A DNA stretch of 64,000 bases, taken from positions 1-64,000 of the forward strand of contig NZ_JACOGF010000017.1 of the NCBI RefSeq assembly GCF_014284335.1, read 5' to 3'. The DNA is from Undibacterium hunanense. GTDB taxonomy: Bacteria > Pseudomonadota > Gammaproteobacteria > Burkholderiales > Burkholderiaceae_D. The position numbers were made by a program, and so were the translations under genes. Positions 18,266 through 25,957 of this stretch are shown here, piece after piece; the stretch's first letter is position 1, and each line of letters opens with the position of its first letter. Under the pieces are notes generated by a model that was given only the letters and a program-made list of their open reading frames with translations, did not search any database and was not told the origin of the DNA.

Positions 18266-19252
18266 TTATTTGCCATGAGGCAGGCGTGCGTTGATGACGG
18301 TTGCACCGTCGCCTCTCGCACTGAGATGTACCGGAAGAATTTTCGGAAGACTGTTAAAGAAATCCATAGGTTTGTTTGATTGAAAACTGCCGGTTACACG
18401 CATCTGACGCAGTACAGGGTCGTCACCCAATACCAGCGGCTCATGTAAATAGTCGTTCCAGCGTGAAAGTACCTGTTCCAGGGATGTGTTTTCGAACACC
18501 AGCCAGCCTTGTCGCCACGCGCCTACATCGTCCGGTTCGACAGAGCCAGTCAATCCGGTTCCGGTAGCGTCAATCTGTATGGTTTTTCCCCGGCTTAATT
18601 CCGCCGTTGCGGGTCGCTTGTCCATGTCAACCGGGAGACCCGATTCGTGGCTGGACCACACCGCGACCTTGCCTTCGGCCACTTCTACCGTCATGTGTTT
18701 GTCACGCACCGCAACTGTAAAAACGGTGCCAAGGACACGAACCCGCCCCAGGTCCGTCACCACGAAAAACGGTCTTTCCGTATCGCGAGCCACCGCAAAC
18801 CGCATTTCGCCCTCGACTAGCCGGACTTCCCTGCGACTCCGATAATAGCTAACCTGCCCCTTGCTACGGGCCGCAAGGTCGATCATAGATCCATCAGACA
18901 AGCGCTGACTGGATCTCTCGCCGGTTTTAGTACTCAAGGCAAATTCCTGCAATGGTTGCTGAAACCACCATTGCCCGCCGCCGACCAATACGGCTGCACC
19001 GACGACCGCCAGAGCTATCGTCACACGGCGCCTGCTTTGATTGACCGATGGTATCGGCAACTGTCCTTTTAATTCGCCGGCGTCGCTGAGTTTCCAGGCT
19101 TTTAGCGCCGTTTGATAGGCGGTCTCGTGATCGCTGGCTTGGGTGCGCCACTGCTGCGACGTCTCAAGGGCTTGTTGTGCAACTTCCGGATCACCACCAT
19201 GCTGGCGGACAATCAGAAGCATTGCGTATTCCAGGTGCTTGCTCAAAGACAT
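18266..19252 (-). CDS. fecR: FecR-family anti-sigma/sigma regulator
   Basis: Inner-membrane regulator that relays occupancy of a TonB-dependent receptor to its ECF sigma factor. 328 residues: cytosolic DUF4880-like N-terminus (W at 36 and W at 49), one membrane helix (about 75-94, ALAVVGAAVLVGGGQWWF), then the periplasmic FecR domain (TGERSSQRLSDGSMIDLAARS... VEGEMRFAVARD... VRVLGTVFTV) and a C-terminal STN-like segment (VLSRWNDYLHEPLVLGD). It lies downstream of the sigma factor on the same strand, 125 bp away, and the matching receptor is divergent. The start lacks a strong ribosome binding site. Confidence 0.9.
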   Translation of the reverse strand: MSLSKHLEYAMLLIVRQHGGDPEVAQQALETSQQWRTQASDHETAYQTALKAWKLSDAGELKGQLPIPSVNQSRRRVTIALAVVGAAVLVGGGQWWFQQPLQEFALSTKTGERSSQRLSDGSMIDLAARSKGQVSYYRSRREVRLVEGEMRFAVARDTERPFFVVTDLGRVRVLGTVFTVAVRDKHMTVEVAEGKVAVWSSHESGLPVDMDKRPATAELSRGKTIQIDATGTGLTGSVEPDDVGAWRQGWLVFENTSLEQVLSRWNDYLHEPLVLGDDPVLRQMRVTGSFQSNKPMDFFNSLPKILPVHLSARGDGATVINARLPHGK

Positions 19253-19377
19253 AGTAGCTGGCAGAAATTGAAGAAAAGAACGCTAACGTCGGCTACCACA
19301 TCAGTTGCCACACATTGTGAAAAAGAAAATGAGATTCATAGTGTTGATTAACGACTCAAAAACAATCAACCCGTCTT

Positions 19378-19842
19378 TCAACAGGTCATATCGATGCAGT
19401 CTAGCACGGCGCGTACCACATGCTTTTCGATCGCAGCCACGCTGCTGCAAAGATGTTCAGCCGCTTCGCGATGACTGTAACCATATACACGCACCATGAT
19501 AAAAGCTTCGCGACGTTTGCCCGGCATTCTGGCCAATCGTGCCAGCAGACGGTCAAGCTGCTGGCGGACCATCACCTCGTGCTCGACCGAAGGCAATTCA
19601 TCGCTTCCGGTCAGTGCCAGTGTGGCTAGCATCCGCGCTTCCGCATTTCGTCTGCGGGCGTCATCGACAATGAGATTCTTGCCGATCTTGTACAGCAGAG
19701 CCCTGGGTTCGGCAATCGCAACAGACGGATCCATAGCGAGAACGCGCGCATAACACTCTTGCACGATATCTGTTGCTGCGTCGCGATTTCTTAGGGTGTG
19801 GGAAAAAAAACCCACCAGCTCCTGATAATAATGCTGGACCAT
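19378..19842 (-). CDS. fecI: FecI-like ECF sigma factor
   Basis: 154 residues with sigma-70 region 2 (YYQELVGFFSHTLRNRDAATDIVQECYARVL) and region 4 (RMPGKRREAFIMVRVYGYSHREAAEHLCSSVAAIEKHVVRA). It should direct RNA polymerase to the promoter of the divergent TonB receptor when released by the FecR-like protein. The ATG at 19842 is used; the frame opens three codons earlier only at a TTG. First gene of the fecI-fecR unit, 483 bp from the divergent receptor, with a Fur-box-like site in between. Confidence 0.9.
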   Translation of the reverse strand: MVQHYYQELVGFFSHTLRNRDAATDIVQECYARVLAMDPSVAIAEPRALLYKIGKNLIVDDARRRNAEARMLATLALTGSDELPSVEHEVMVRQQLDRLLARLARMPGKRREAFIMVRVYGYSHREAAEHLCSSVAAIEKHVVRAVLDCIDMTC

Positions 19843-20325
19843 ACCGACCAAAATCCTATAGCTTGCCCCCGCACTGTCTTGAGCATCTGACCTGACTTAA
19901 GAATGACACCATTACTGAAATCGCCAAAAATCCGGCGAAATTCCTGTTTTATTTTCAATAATAAATGAAACTCATTCTCATTTAAGCCGTGAATATTACC
20001 AAGTATCCCGGGATGTTGCCAAATATCTTTGCAAGAGGCGGCTAAAACGGGACATACACTAGAGATGCGTCTTGCTTGGCTAAAGCAGCCGTTTTTTATA
20101 TCCGCCTGACATTTTCCTGCAGCTCTTCATTGACAAAATAGCAGCACCGCATCAATCCCTGCTCCTTGCTTATTGAAAAGCAACCAGAACTCATTTCAGC
20201 AATAAGGATGGGTTCTAGCTATAAACAAGAATCCAATTATTCAAAAATATTTGTCCGGTATTACCCTGCTCGTCCGTCTGCATGCTGAGTTCACAAAAAT
20301 CAACCGATCAAAAAAGGAAGCAACA
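19843..20325. other. Divergent control region of fecI and the TonB receptor
   Basis: No gene is supported in these 483 bp. It holds the Fur-box-like sequence near 19963-19983 and the leader of the receptor gene. The receptor-side start site is set by AAGGAAG before 20326; the frame extends upstream to 20251 without a ribosome binding site. A sigma-FecI-type promoter could not be placed by eye. Confidence 0.5.
19963..19983. promoter_or_regulatory. Fur-box-like operator
   Basis: AAATGA...TCATTT inverted ends enclose TGAAACT-C-ATTCTCA (19966-19980), which agrees at 11 of 14 arm positions with the 7-1-7 Fur consensus TGATAAT-N-ATTATCA. It lies about 120 bp upstream of fecI, the expected place for iron repression of a siderophore-receptor signalling system. 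Confidence 0.6.
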
Positions 20326-22770
20326 ATGAGTACCGGTACGAAAACGAAGCGACGAAATACGCCAATGTCGCGCCAGGCCCCAAACCGCGAGCATCGCCGC
20401 AAGCATCACCGCGTGTCCACCCTGGTGCTGGCGTGTGCAGCAGCACTGTCGCTAATGGCGATCCCCCATTCGGCCCAGGCACAAGTCGCCAGCACGATCC
20501 TGTCGTCTACACAGAAATATTCGATTCCCGCCCAAACGCTAGGCAAAACGCTCAATGCGATCGCCCGTCAGGCTGGCGTCGCCATCTCGGTCGATTCCTC
20601 ACTGGTCAGCGGCAAGTCCGCAGATGCCATCGAAGGCAATATGACACTGGGCCAGGCTTTGGAACAGGCGCTGACTGGCTCTGGCTTGATGGTCGTGCCG
20701 GGTAACAACGTTATTACAGTACAAACCAAACCCGCCGTCAGCATGCAACAAATCCTGCCGGAGATTAGTGTTAGCGCACAACTGGAGACAATCTCCGGGC
20801 GTGTCAATCCGGATGTGGCAGTCGGCTCCAAAATCCTGGTGGCGCAACGCCAAATCGCCCAGTCCGTCAGCGTAGTGACGCAAGAACAGATCCAGACCCA
20901 GAACATGCACAGGCTGGAAGATGCCATGCGCTATGTTCCCGGCGTCACGGTACGTGACGGCGACTCTGAACGGATGATGTTCTATGCACGTGGCTTTCCG
21001 GTGGACGCTATCCAGTACGATGGCGTCACCATCAATAACGGCAACAGTGCCTCCAGCCCTGCTTTGATCATGTTTGACCGGGTCGAAGTGCTGCGCGGAC
21101 CGGCTGGTTTGCTCAATGGGCTGGGCGGATCTGGCGGTGCCGTCAACATGGTACGCAAACGCGCGCCGGATGCATTGCAATTCAGCGCGGATGCATCAGC
21201 CGGTTCCTATAACAATTACCGCGGTGAAGTCGATATCGGCACACCGCTGAACGAGTCCGGTTCATTGCGGGGACGCATTGCCGCTGCTCACCAGGATCGC
21301 AAATTTGCACAGGACAATGATTATCGAAAAGACGATCAGGTTTACGCCACGCTTGAAGCCAACCTGACATCAACGACTGTACTCCGCATGGGTTTGGGAT
21401 ATCAGGACCTGACCCAGCGTGTCCCCTGGAATGGTTTCCCCGGCTATTCCGACTACACCTTTCTGGATATCCCGACCGCACGCTCGATGGCGCAAGACTG
21501 GAACAGAAACAACTACAAGACGACGTCGGAATTCCTTGAACTCGAGCACAAGTTCAACAATCAATGGCTCGGCAAAGTGAGTATCACAGCGCTCCAGCAT
21601 CGCAACAATTTGCTGACGTCTTCACCGATCAGCCCTGCTGATCCGGTCACTGGCGACTACACGGCCTATCCGTTTCGCGGGATTTGGGACGAAGATCAAA
21701 ACGGGATGGATGCCTTTCTTGCCGGTCCGTTCTCGCTCTTTGGACGCAAACATCAATTGACGGTCGGCGCAAACTTACAATATTCCCGAGAATCGCAATC
21801 CACATCACCGTTTCAGTCTGTCGTCACGAATATAGCCGGTTCGAACTACGCCATGCCTGTATTTGGTAGCCAGCAGTCGCCCTGGATCACGCACGGAAAA
21901 CAGATGGGAGTCTATTCCAACACCCGCCTGAGCATTACGGACCCGCTCACTCTGGTTATCGGCGCCCGCATGAGCTGGTGGAAAAATGACGTCCAATACG
22001 GTGCCGGCTCAGACGTACTGCGCGACTCGATCAACGCAAAGATCACGCCCAATATCAGTCTGATCTATGACATCAATGCCAACCACACGGTCTACGCCAG
22101 TTACTCCGGTATCTTTACCCCGCAATTCACCCGCGACGTCAACAACCATATCCTCAAGCCAGTCGTTGGCGACCAGCAGGAATTGGGAATCAAGGGCGAA
22201 TATTTCGACAAGACGCTCAACGCCACGCTTTCCTTGTTTCGGATAACAGAAAAGAACCGCGCGCAGACAGACCCGTCCGACCCCAGCTTTACTTACTATC
22301 CCCAAGGTAAAGCACGCAGCCAGGGCGTTGAAACGCAAATCTCCGGAGAATTATTGCCCGGTCTGGACATGCTTGCCGGCTACACGCTGACCACCACCAG
22401 GTATCTGGATGCCAGCCTCAACACCAATGGTGATTTCGAAACCTATACGCCAAAGCATATTGTCAAACTGTGGGCAAATTACCGGCTTCCGGACGAGCTC
22501 TCGAAATGGACTGCAGGAGGTGGTGTTTACATTTCCAGCAAGCGCTATGTAATTGATCGCTATGCGATTCCTCAGCAGACGATGACGACAGGCGGTTTTG
22601 CCACGTTTGATGCAAGAATCGCTTACCAGGCTGCAAAAAATATCGAAGTAGCGCTGTCCGGCACCAACCTCTTCAACAAGCACTACTATCGCAACATCGG
22701 CGGAGCGACCAGCGGCAACTTTGTGGGCAATCCTCGTGAATTGCTGCTGACCTTGCGCTACAAGATGTAA
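20326..22770 (+). CDS. TonB-dependent siderophore receptor with N-terminal signalling (STN) domain
   Basis: Outer-membrane ferric-siderophore transporter of the FecA/FpvA/PupB transducer class; 814 residues. A long basic leader and signal peptide (cleavage near AQAQ, about residue 53) are followed by an STN domain (YSIPAQTLGKTLNAIARQAGV... VDSSLVSG), the plug domain (QSVSVVTQEQIQTQNM, RGFPVDAIQYDG, EVLRGPAGLLNGLGGSGGAVNMVRK) and a beta-barrel ending in LLLTLRYKM with a terminal hydrophobic residue, as in outer-membrane proteins. The STN domain should contact the periplasmic part of the divergent FecR-like protein. The ATG at 20326 has AAGGAAG upstream. The siderophore cannot be named from sequence. 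Confidence 0.93.
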   Translation: MSTGTKTKRRNTPMSRQAPNREHRRKHHRVSTLVLACAAALSLMAIPHSAQAQVASTILSSTQKYSIPAQTLGKTLNAIARQAGVAISVDSSLVSGKSADAIEGNMTLGQALEQALTGSGLMVVPGNNVITVQTKPAVSMQQILPEISVSAQLETISGRVNPDVAVGSKILVAQRQIAQSVSVVTQEQIQTQNMHRLEDAMRYVPGVTVRDGDSERMMFYARGFPVDAIQYDGVTINNGNSASSPALIMFDRVEVLRGPAGLLNGLGGSGGAVNMVRKRAPDALQFSADASAGSYNNYRGEVDIGTPLNESGSLRGRIAAAHQDRKFAQDNDYRKDDQVYATLEANLTSTTVLRMGLGYQDLTQRVPWNGFPGYSDYTFLDIPTARSMAQDWNRNNYKTTSEFLELEHKFNNQWLGKVSITALQHRNNLLTSSPISPADPVTGDYTAYPFRGIWDEDQNGMDAFLAGPFSLFGRKHQLTVGANLQYSRESQSTSPFQSVVTNIAGSNYAMPVFGSQQSPWITHGKQMGVYSNTRLSITDPLTLVIGARMSWWKNDVQYGAGSDVLRDSINAKITPNISLIYDINANHTVYASYSGIFTPQFTRDVNNHILKPVVGDQQELGIKGEYFDKTLNATLSLFRITEKNRAQTDPSDPSFTYYPQGKARSQGVETQISGELLPGLDMLAGYTLTTTRYLDASLNTNGDFETYTPKHIVKLWANYRLPDELSKWTAGGGVYISSKRYVIDRYAIPQQTMTTGGFATFDARIAYQAAKNIEVALSGTNLFNKHYYRNIGGATSGNFVGNPRELLLTLRYKM

Positions 22771-22817
22771 TCAATTTCGTGCGTTCTTAAAGATCTGACC
22801 TAACAAGCCATTCAATG

Positions 22818-23594
22818 TTAATTGAACTGGCTAAAATCCGGTTTACGCTTCTGGAAGAATGCCATGAAAGCTTCTTTTGCTTCTGGTGCATTCAGCATGG
22901 CCGAGAAGTATTTGTTTTCCTCTGTCATCTTGGCACTGATGGCGGCAGGTTGTACGCCTTTCATCAGGCGTTTGGTGGCGCGTATGGAAGCGGCTGGCAG
23001 GGCAACCAGTTTGGCTGCCTGCTGCTGGGCGTATGGCAGCAATTCTTCCAGTGGCAATACTTTATTGACGAAGCCCATTTCAAATGCTTCAGCCGCACTG
23101 AAGGCTTCGCCCAGCATGAGTTTTTCTGCGGCGCGTTGATAACCAACGATTTGCTGGAATACCATGCTGGAGGCAAACTCAGGGCACAGGCCAAGCTGGG
23201 TGAAGGGCATCGAGAGTTTGGCATTGTCGGCCAGGTAGATCAGGTCGCAATGCATGAGCAGCGTAGTACCTATGCCAACTGCGGCGCCAGAGACGGCGGC
23301 TATCACTGGCTTGCCTGATTCATTCAGTGCCTGCATGAATTGATAGACAGGTGGCACGGCATCTGATTCGGCCAGGCTGCGGGCATTCTTCATGAAGTCT
23401 TCAAGATCATTACCAGCAGTGAAAATTTCTGGCTTGCCGGTGATAAGGATGGCGCGCACTGCCACGTCTGTTTCTGCATCGCGCAGTGCATCTGCCATGG
23501 CCTGGTACATGGCCTGGGTGATGGCGTTTTTCTTTTCCGGACGATTGAAGTTGATCGTCAAAATACCGTTTTCTTTGTGGGTCAGGATATCCAT
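22818..23594 (-). CDS. Enoyl-CoA hydratase/isomerase family protein
   Basis: 258 residues of crotonase fold: substrate/CoA loop FNRPEKKNAIT, AGNDLEDF oxyanion segment (A-G-N-D where hydratases often have A-G-x-D) and GAAVGIGTTLLMHCDL. In classical hydratases one catalytic Glu lies near the second oxyanion region; here the LGLCPEFASS segment matches isomerase/hydratase homologues (PaaG/ECI-like), so isomerase activity is also possible. Last gene on the leftward side of the beta-oxidation cluster, 30 bp after the hydrolase gene. Converges with the TonB receptor gene across 47 bp. Confidence 0.88.
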   Translation of the reverse strand: MDILTHKENGILTINFNRPEKKNAITQAMYQAMADALRDAETDVAVRAILITGKPEIFTAGNDLEDFMKNARSLAESDAVPPVYQFMQALNESGKPVIAAVSGAAVGIGTTLLMHCDLIYLADNAKLSMPFTQLGLCPEFASSMVFQQIVGYQRAAEKLMLGEAFSAAEAFEMGFVNKVLPLEELLPYAQQQAAKLVALPAASIRATKRLMKGVQPAAISAKMTEENKYFSAMLNAPEAKEAFMAFFQKRKPDFSQFN

Positions 23595-23624
23595 TGTTGT
23601 AGTCTCTTAATTATGAGGTATTGA

Positions 23625-24497
23625 TCAGGTGGATTGTGGTGCAGTAGTGAGCCATTGTAAGGCTTGCTGCCAAAGTGTGTTGCGGAACTGCGGACGGAAA
23701 AATCCAAAATGTCCGATACGCTTTGCATTCACTTCCGTGGGATGGATATAACGCCGTTCCACTGCCGCGTTGCTGTAATAATCATGCATGCTGTCTATGC
23801 TGCGACGGCTCATCATTTCGTCATCGGTAAAGCTCATGCACAGTATGGGCTTGTGGATTTTATGATGGCCGGTCTGCATGGGGCTGCCATCTTTCTCCAC
23901 AAAATATTCAGGGCTGCGGCACCAGCGTGACCATTGATAAATCACGCCCTTGGGCAAGTCACCGACCTTGCGCATTTTTTTACCGGGAAAGTAACCCCAG
24001 ATGCGGGTATACAAAGGCACGAGAAAATACCACATGAGCCAGACAAAGCGCTTCAACTGCGGTGAATTATCGCGCCAGTAGCCGCTGCCGCAACCTACAG
24101 TCAGCATACCATCGATGAGATGGTTGTCAGGTACCAGGCCAGGCAGTTGCCCGCCGAGGGAGTGGCCGACAATGAGCAGGGGCACATTGGGTTGCCATTC
24201 CTTGGCAGTTTTCAGAGCAGCATTGTAGTCACGCTCTGCCCAGACCAGGATATCAGCATCAAAGCCACGTAATGAATTGCGGTATTGCGCGGGTATGGAT
24301 TCACCCATGCCACGGTAATCAAAACTCAGTACGGCAATGCCATTCTCTGCCAGGAATTCGGCAAAGGGTTCGTAAAAATTCTGCTTCACGCCCATGGCCG
24401 CCGGCATAACGACGACTGATTTTATTGTGCTTGAGGGTGTGAACTTTTTTGCTGTCAGCGCCGTGCCGTCAGCAGTGATAATTTGTACCGTCTCCAT
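23625..24497 (-). CDS. Alpha/beta hydrolase
   Basis: 290 residues of alpha/beta hydrolase fold: VVVMPAAMGVKQNFY oxyanion region, FDYRGMGES, and the nucleophile elbow GHSLGGQLPG. A CMSFTDDEMMS segment carries the likely acid and GHFGFFR the catalytic His. Of two adjacent ATG codons the second (24497) is spaced better from AAGGAG. It lies between the thiolase and the enoyl-CoA hydratase genes, 30 bp from the latter, so co-transcription with the hydratase is likely; its link to fatty-acid metabolism (thioesterase or esterase) is inference. Confidence 0.85.
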   Translation of the reverse strand: METVQIITADGTALTAKKFTPSSTIKSVVVMPAAMGVKQNFYEPFAEFLAENGIAVLSFDYRGMGESIPAQYRNSLRGFDADILVWAERDYNAALKTAKEWQPNVPLLIVGHSLGGQLPGLVPDNHLIDGMLTVGCGSGYWRDNSPQLKRFVWLMWYFLVPLYTRIWGYFPGKKMRKVGDLPKGVIYQWSRWCRSPEYFVEKDGSPMQTGHHKIHKPILCMSFTDDEMMSRRSIDSMHDYYSNAAVERRYIHPTEVNAKRIGHFGFFRPQFRNTLWQQALQWLTTAPQST

Positions 24498-24521
24498 CAT
24501 GGCTCCTTCAAACTCAGCTCA

Positions 24522-24559
24522 TTAAAAAAAACCGCGCAGAAAATACAGTCTGCGCGGTT
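24522..24559 (-). terminator. Terminator after the thiolase gene
   Basis: Read leftward: AACCGCGCAGA, 8-nt loop, TCTGCGCGGTT, followed by a run of T. This is an 11-bp perfect stem just past the thiolase stop, separating it from the hydrolase/hydratase pair. The other side also carries TTTTT, so it may work in both directions. Confidence 0.8.
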
Positions 24560-24580
24560 GTTTTTGTTCAGGCAAGCAGC

Positions 24581-25777
24581 TTACATGCGTTCAAAAATAC
24601 CGGCAGCGCCCATACCCGTACCTACGCACATGGTGACCATGCCGTATTTGAGGTTGTTGCGATGCAGGGCATGGATAGTCGTTGCAGAACGGATCGCGCC
24701 AGTCGCACCCAGTGGGTGGCCCAGGGCAATCGCGCCGCCCATAGGGTTGACCTTGGCAGGGTCCAGACCCAGGTCTTGTACCACGGCCAGGGATTGTGCT
24801 GCAAAGGCTTCATTCAATTCAAACCAGTCGATCTGGTCTTGGGTGATGCCAGCGGCACGACATGCTGCCGGGATGGCTTCTTTAGGACCGATACCCATGA
24901 TTTCTGGTGGTACGCCGCGTACTGCGAAAGAGGCGAAACGTGCCAGTGGTGTCAGGTTGAATTCTTTCAGGATTTTTTCGCTGACCAGGATCAGGGCACC
25001 TGCACCGTCAGAAGTTTGCGAGCTGTTACCTGCAGTGACGCTGCCTTTGGCTGCGAATACAGGTTTCAGTTTTGCCAGACCTTCGATAGATGTGTCTGGA
25101 CGTGCACCTTCGTCACGGCTGACCGTACGGGTTTTCAATTCGATTTCACCCGTTGCCAGGTTAGGCACGCGGTCGATGATGTCGACAGAAGTTGTCTCAG
25201 CATCAAAGTAGCCAGCGTTTTGCGCGGCGATGGCACGTTGGTGCGATTGCAGGGCAAATGCATCTTGCGCTTCGCGCGATATTTTCCATTGCTGGGCAAC
25301 TTTTTCTGCGGTCAGACCCATGCCGTAAGCCATGCCTACGTTTTCGTCTTTCAGGATAGCCATGTTCATGGATGGGCTATTCCCCATCATCGGTACCATG
25401 GACATGGATTCGACACCACCAGCAATCATGACGTCAGCCTGGCCAACGCGGATGCGGTCTGCCGCCATCGCAACGGCAGTGATGCCGGATGCGCAATAAC
25501 GGTTGATGGTGACGCCACCGATAGTGTTAGGCAAACCTGCCAGCAAGATACCCATACGTGCCAGGTTCAAACCTTGCGGGCCTTCAGGGAAAGAGCAACC
25601 GATGATTGCGTCTTCAGCCAGCTTGGGATCAAGGTTGGGTACTTGTGCAAAAGCAGATTGCAGTACGCGCACCAGCAAGTCATCAGGGCGGGTGTTACGG
25701 AACATGCCACGACCAGATTTGCCGATCGGGGTACGGGTAGCAGAGACGATATAGGCGTCTTGGAGTTGTTTAGTCAT
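24581..25777 (-). CDS. fadA: Acetyl-CoA C-acyltransferase (3-ketoacyl-CoA thiolase)
   Basis: 398 residues, usual thiolase length. Last step of the beta-oxidation spiral: cleaves 3-ketoacyl-CoA to acetyl-CoA and a shortened acyl-CoA. Nucleophilic Cys in NRYCASGITAVAMAADRI (about residue 93), catalytic His in GGAIALGHPLGATGA and second Cys in TMCVGTGMGAAGIFE. GAGGTAATC precedes the ATG. Same strand as the bifunctional dehydrogenase/hydratase gene upstream, but separated by 180 bp holding a large inverted repeat. FadA or a related acyl-CoA thiolase; chain-length preference unknown. Confidence 0.92.
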   Translation of the reverse strand: MTKQLQDAYIVSATRTPIGKSGRGMFRNTRPDDLLVRVLQSAFAQVPNLDPKLAEDAIIGCSFPEGPQGLNLARMGILLAGLPNTIGGVTINRYCASGITAVAMAADRIRVGQADVMIAGGVESMSMVPMMGNSPSMNMAILKDENVGMAYGMGLTAEKVAQQWKISREAQDAFALQSHQRAIAAQNAGYFDAETTSVDIIDRVPNLATGEIELKTRTVSRDEGARPDTSIEGLAKLKPVFAAKGSVTAGNSSQTSDGAGALILVSEKILKEFNLTPLARFASFAVRGVPPEIMGIGPKEAIPAACRAAGITQDQIDWFELNEAFAAQSLAVVQDLGLDPAKVNPMGGAIALGHPLGATGAIRSATTIHALHRNNLKYGMVTMCVGTGMGAAGIFERM

Positions 25778-25819
25778 TTTTGATTACCTCAATTCGTTAA
25801 GGTCAGCTCAGGCTTACTC

Positions 25820-25942
25820 TTCAAAAACCCCTCACCACAGAGGCACAGAGACACAGAGGAAAAACGGAGAAATTCAAAACAACAGGGTGTTCTCTGTGCC
25901 ATCTCTGTGTCTCCGTGTCTCGGTGTCCAAGGGTTTTTGGTC
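25820..25942. repeat. Large imperfect inverted repeat rich in CACAGAG
   Basis: The left arm (about 25821-25859) is built of CACAGAG units every 8-9 bp after CAAAAACCC; the right arm (about 25891-25940) is its imperfect reverse complement ending in GGGTTTTTGG. The arms could form a hairpin of roughly 40 bp, with about 30 bp between them. It fills most of the gap between the thiolase and fadN-like genes. Similar CACAGAG-rich intergenic repeats are, as far as I recall, common in bacterial genomes. Confidence 0.8.
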
Positions 25943-25957
25943 TGTAAGCCTTTCTAT

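Noticed and set aside
19320..19345. Second Fur-like site between fecI and fecR (AATGAGATTCAT)
   Set aside because: Agreement with the Fur consensus is poor and its position inside the operon gap makes it doubtful.
24662..25783. Long rightward frame opposite the thiolase gene
   Set aside because: Cys/Arg-rich shadow of a well-supported thiolase gene on the other strand.
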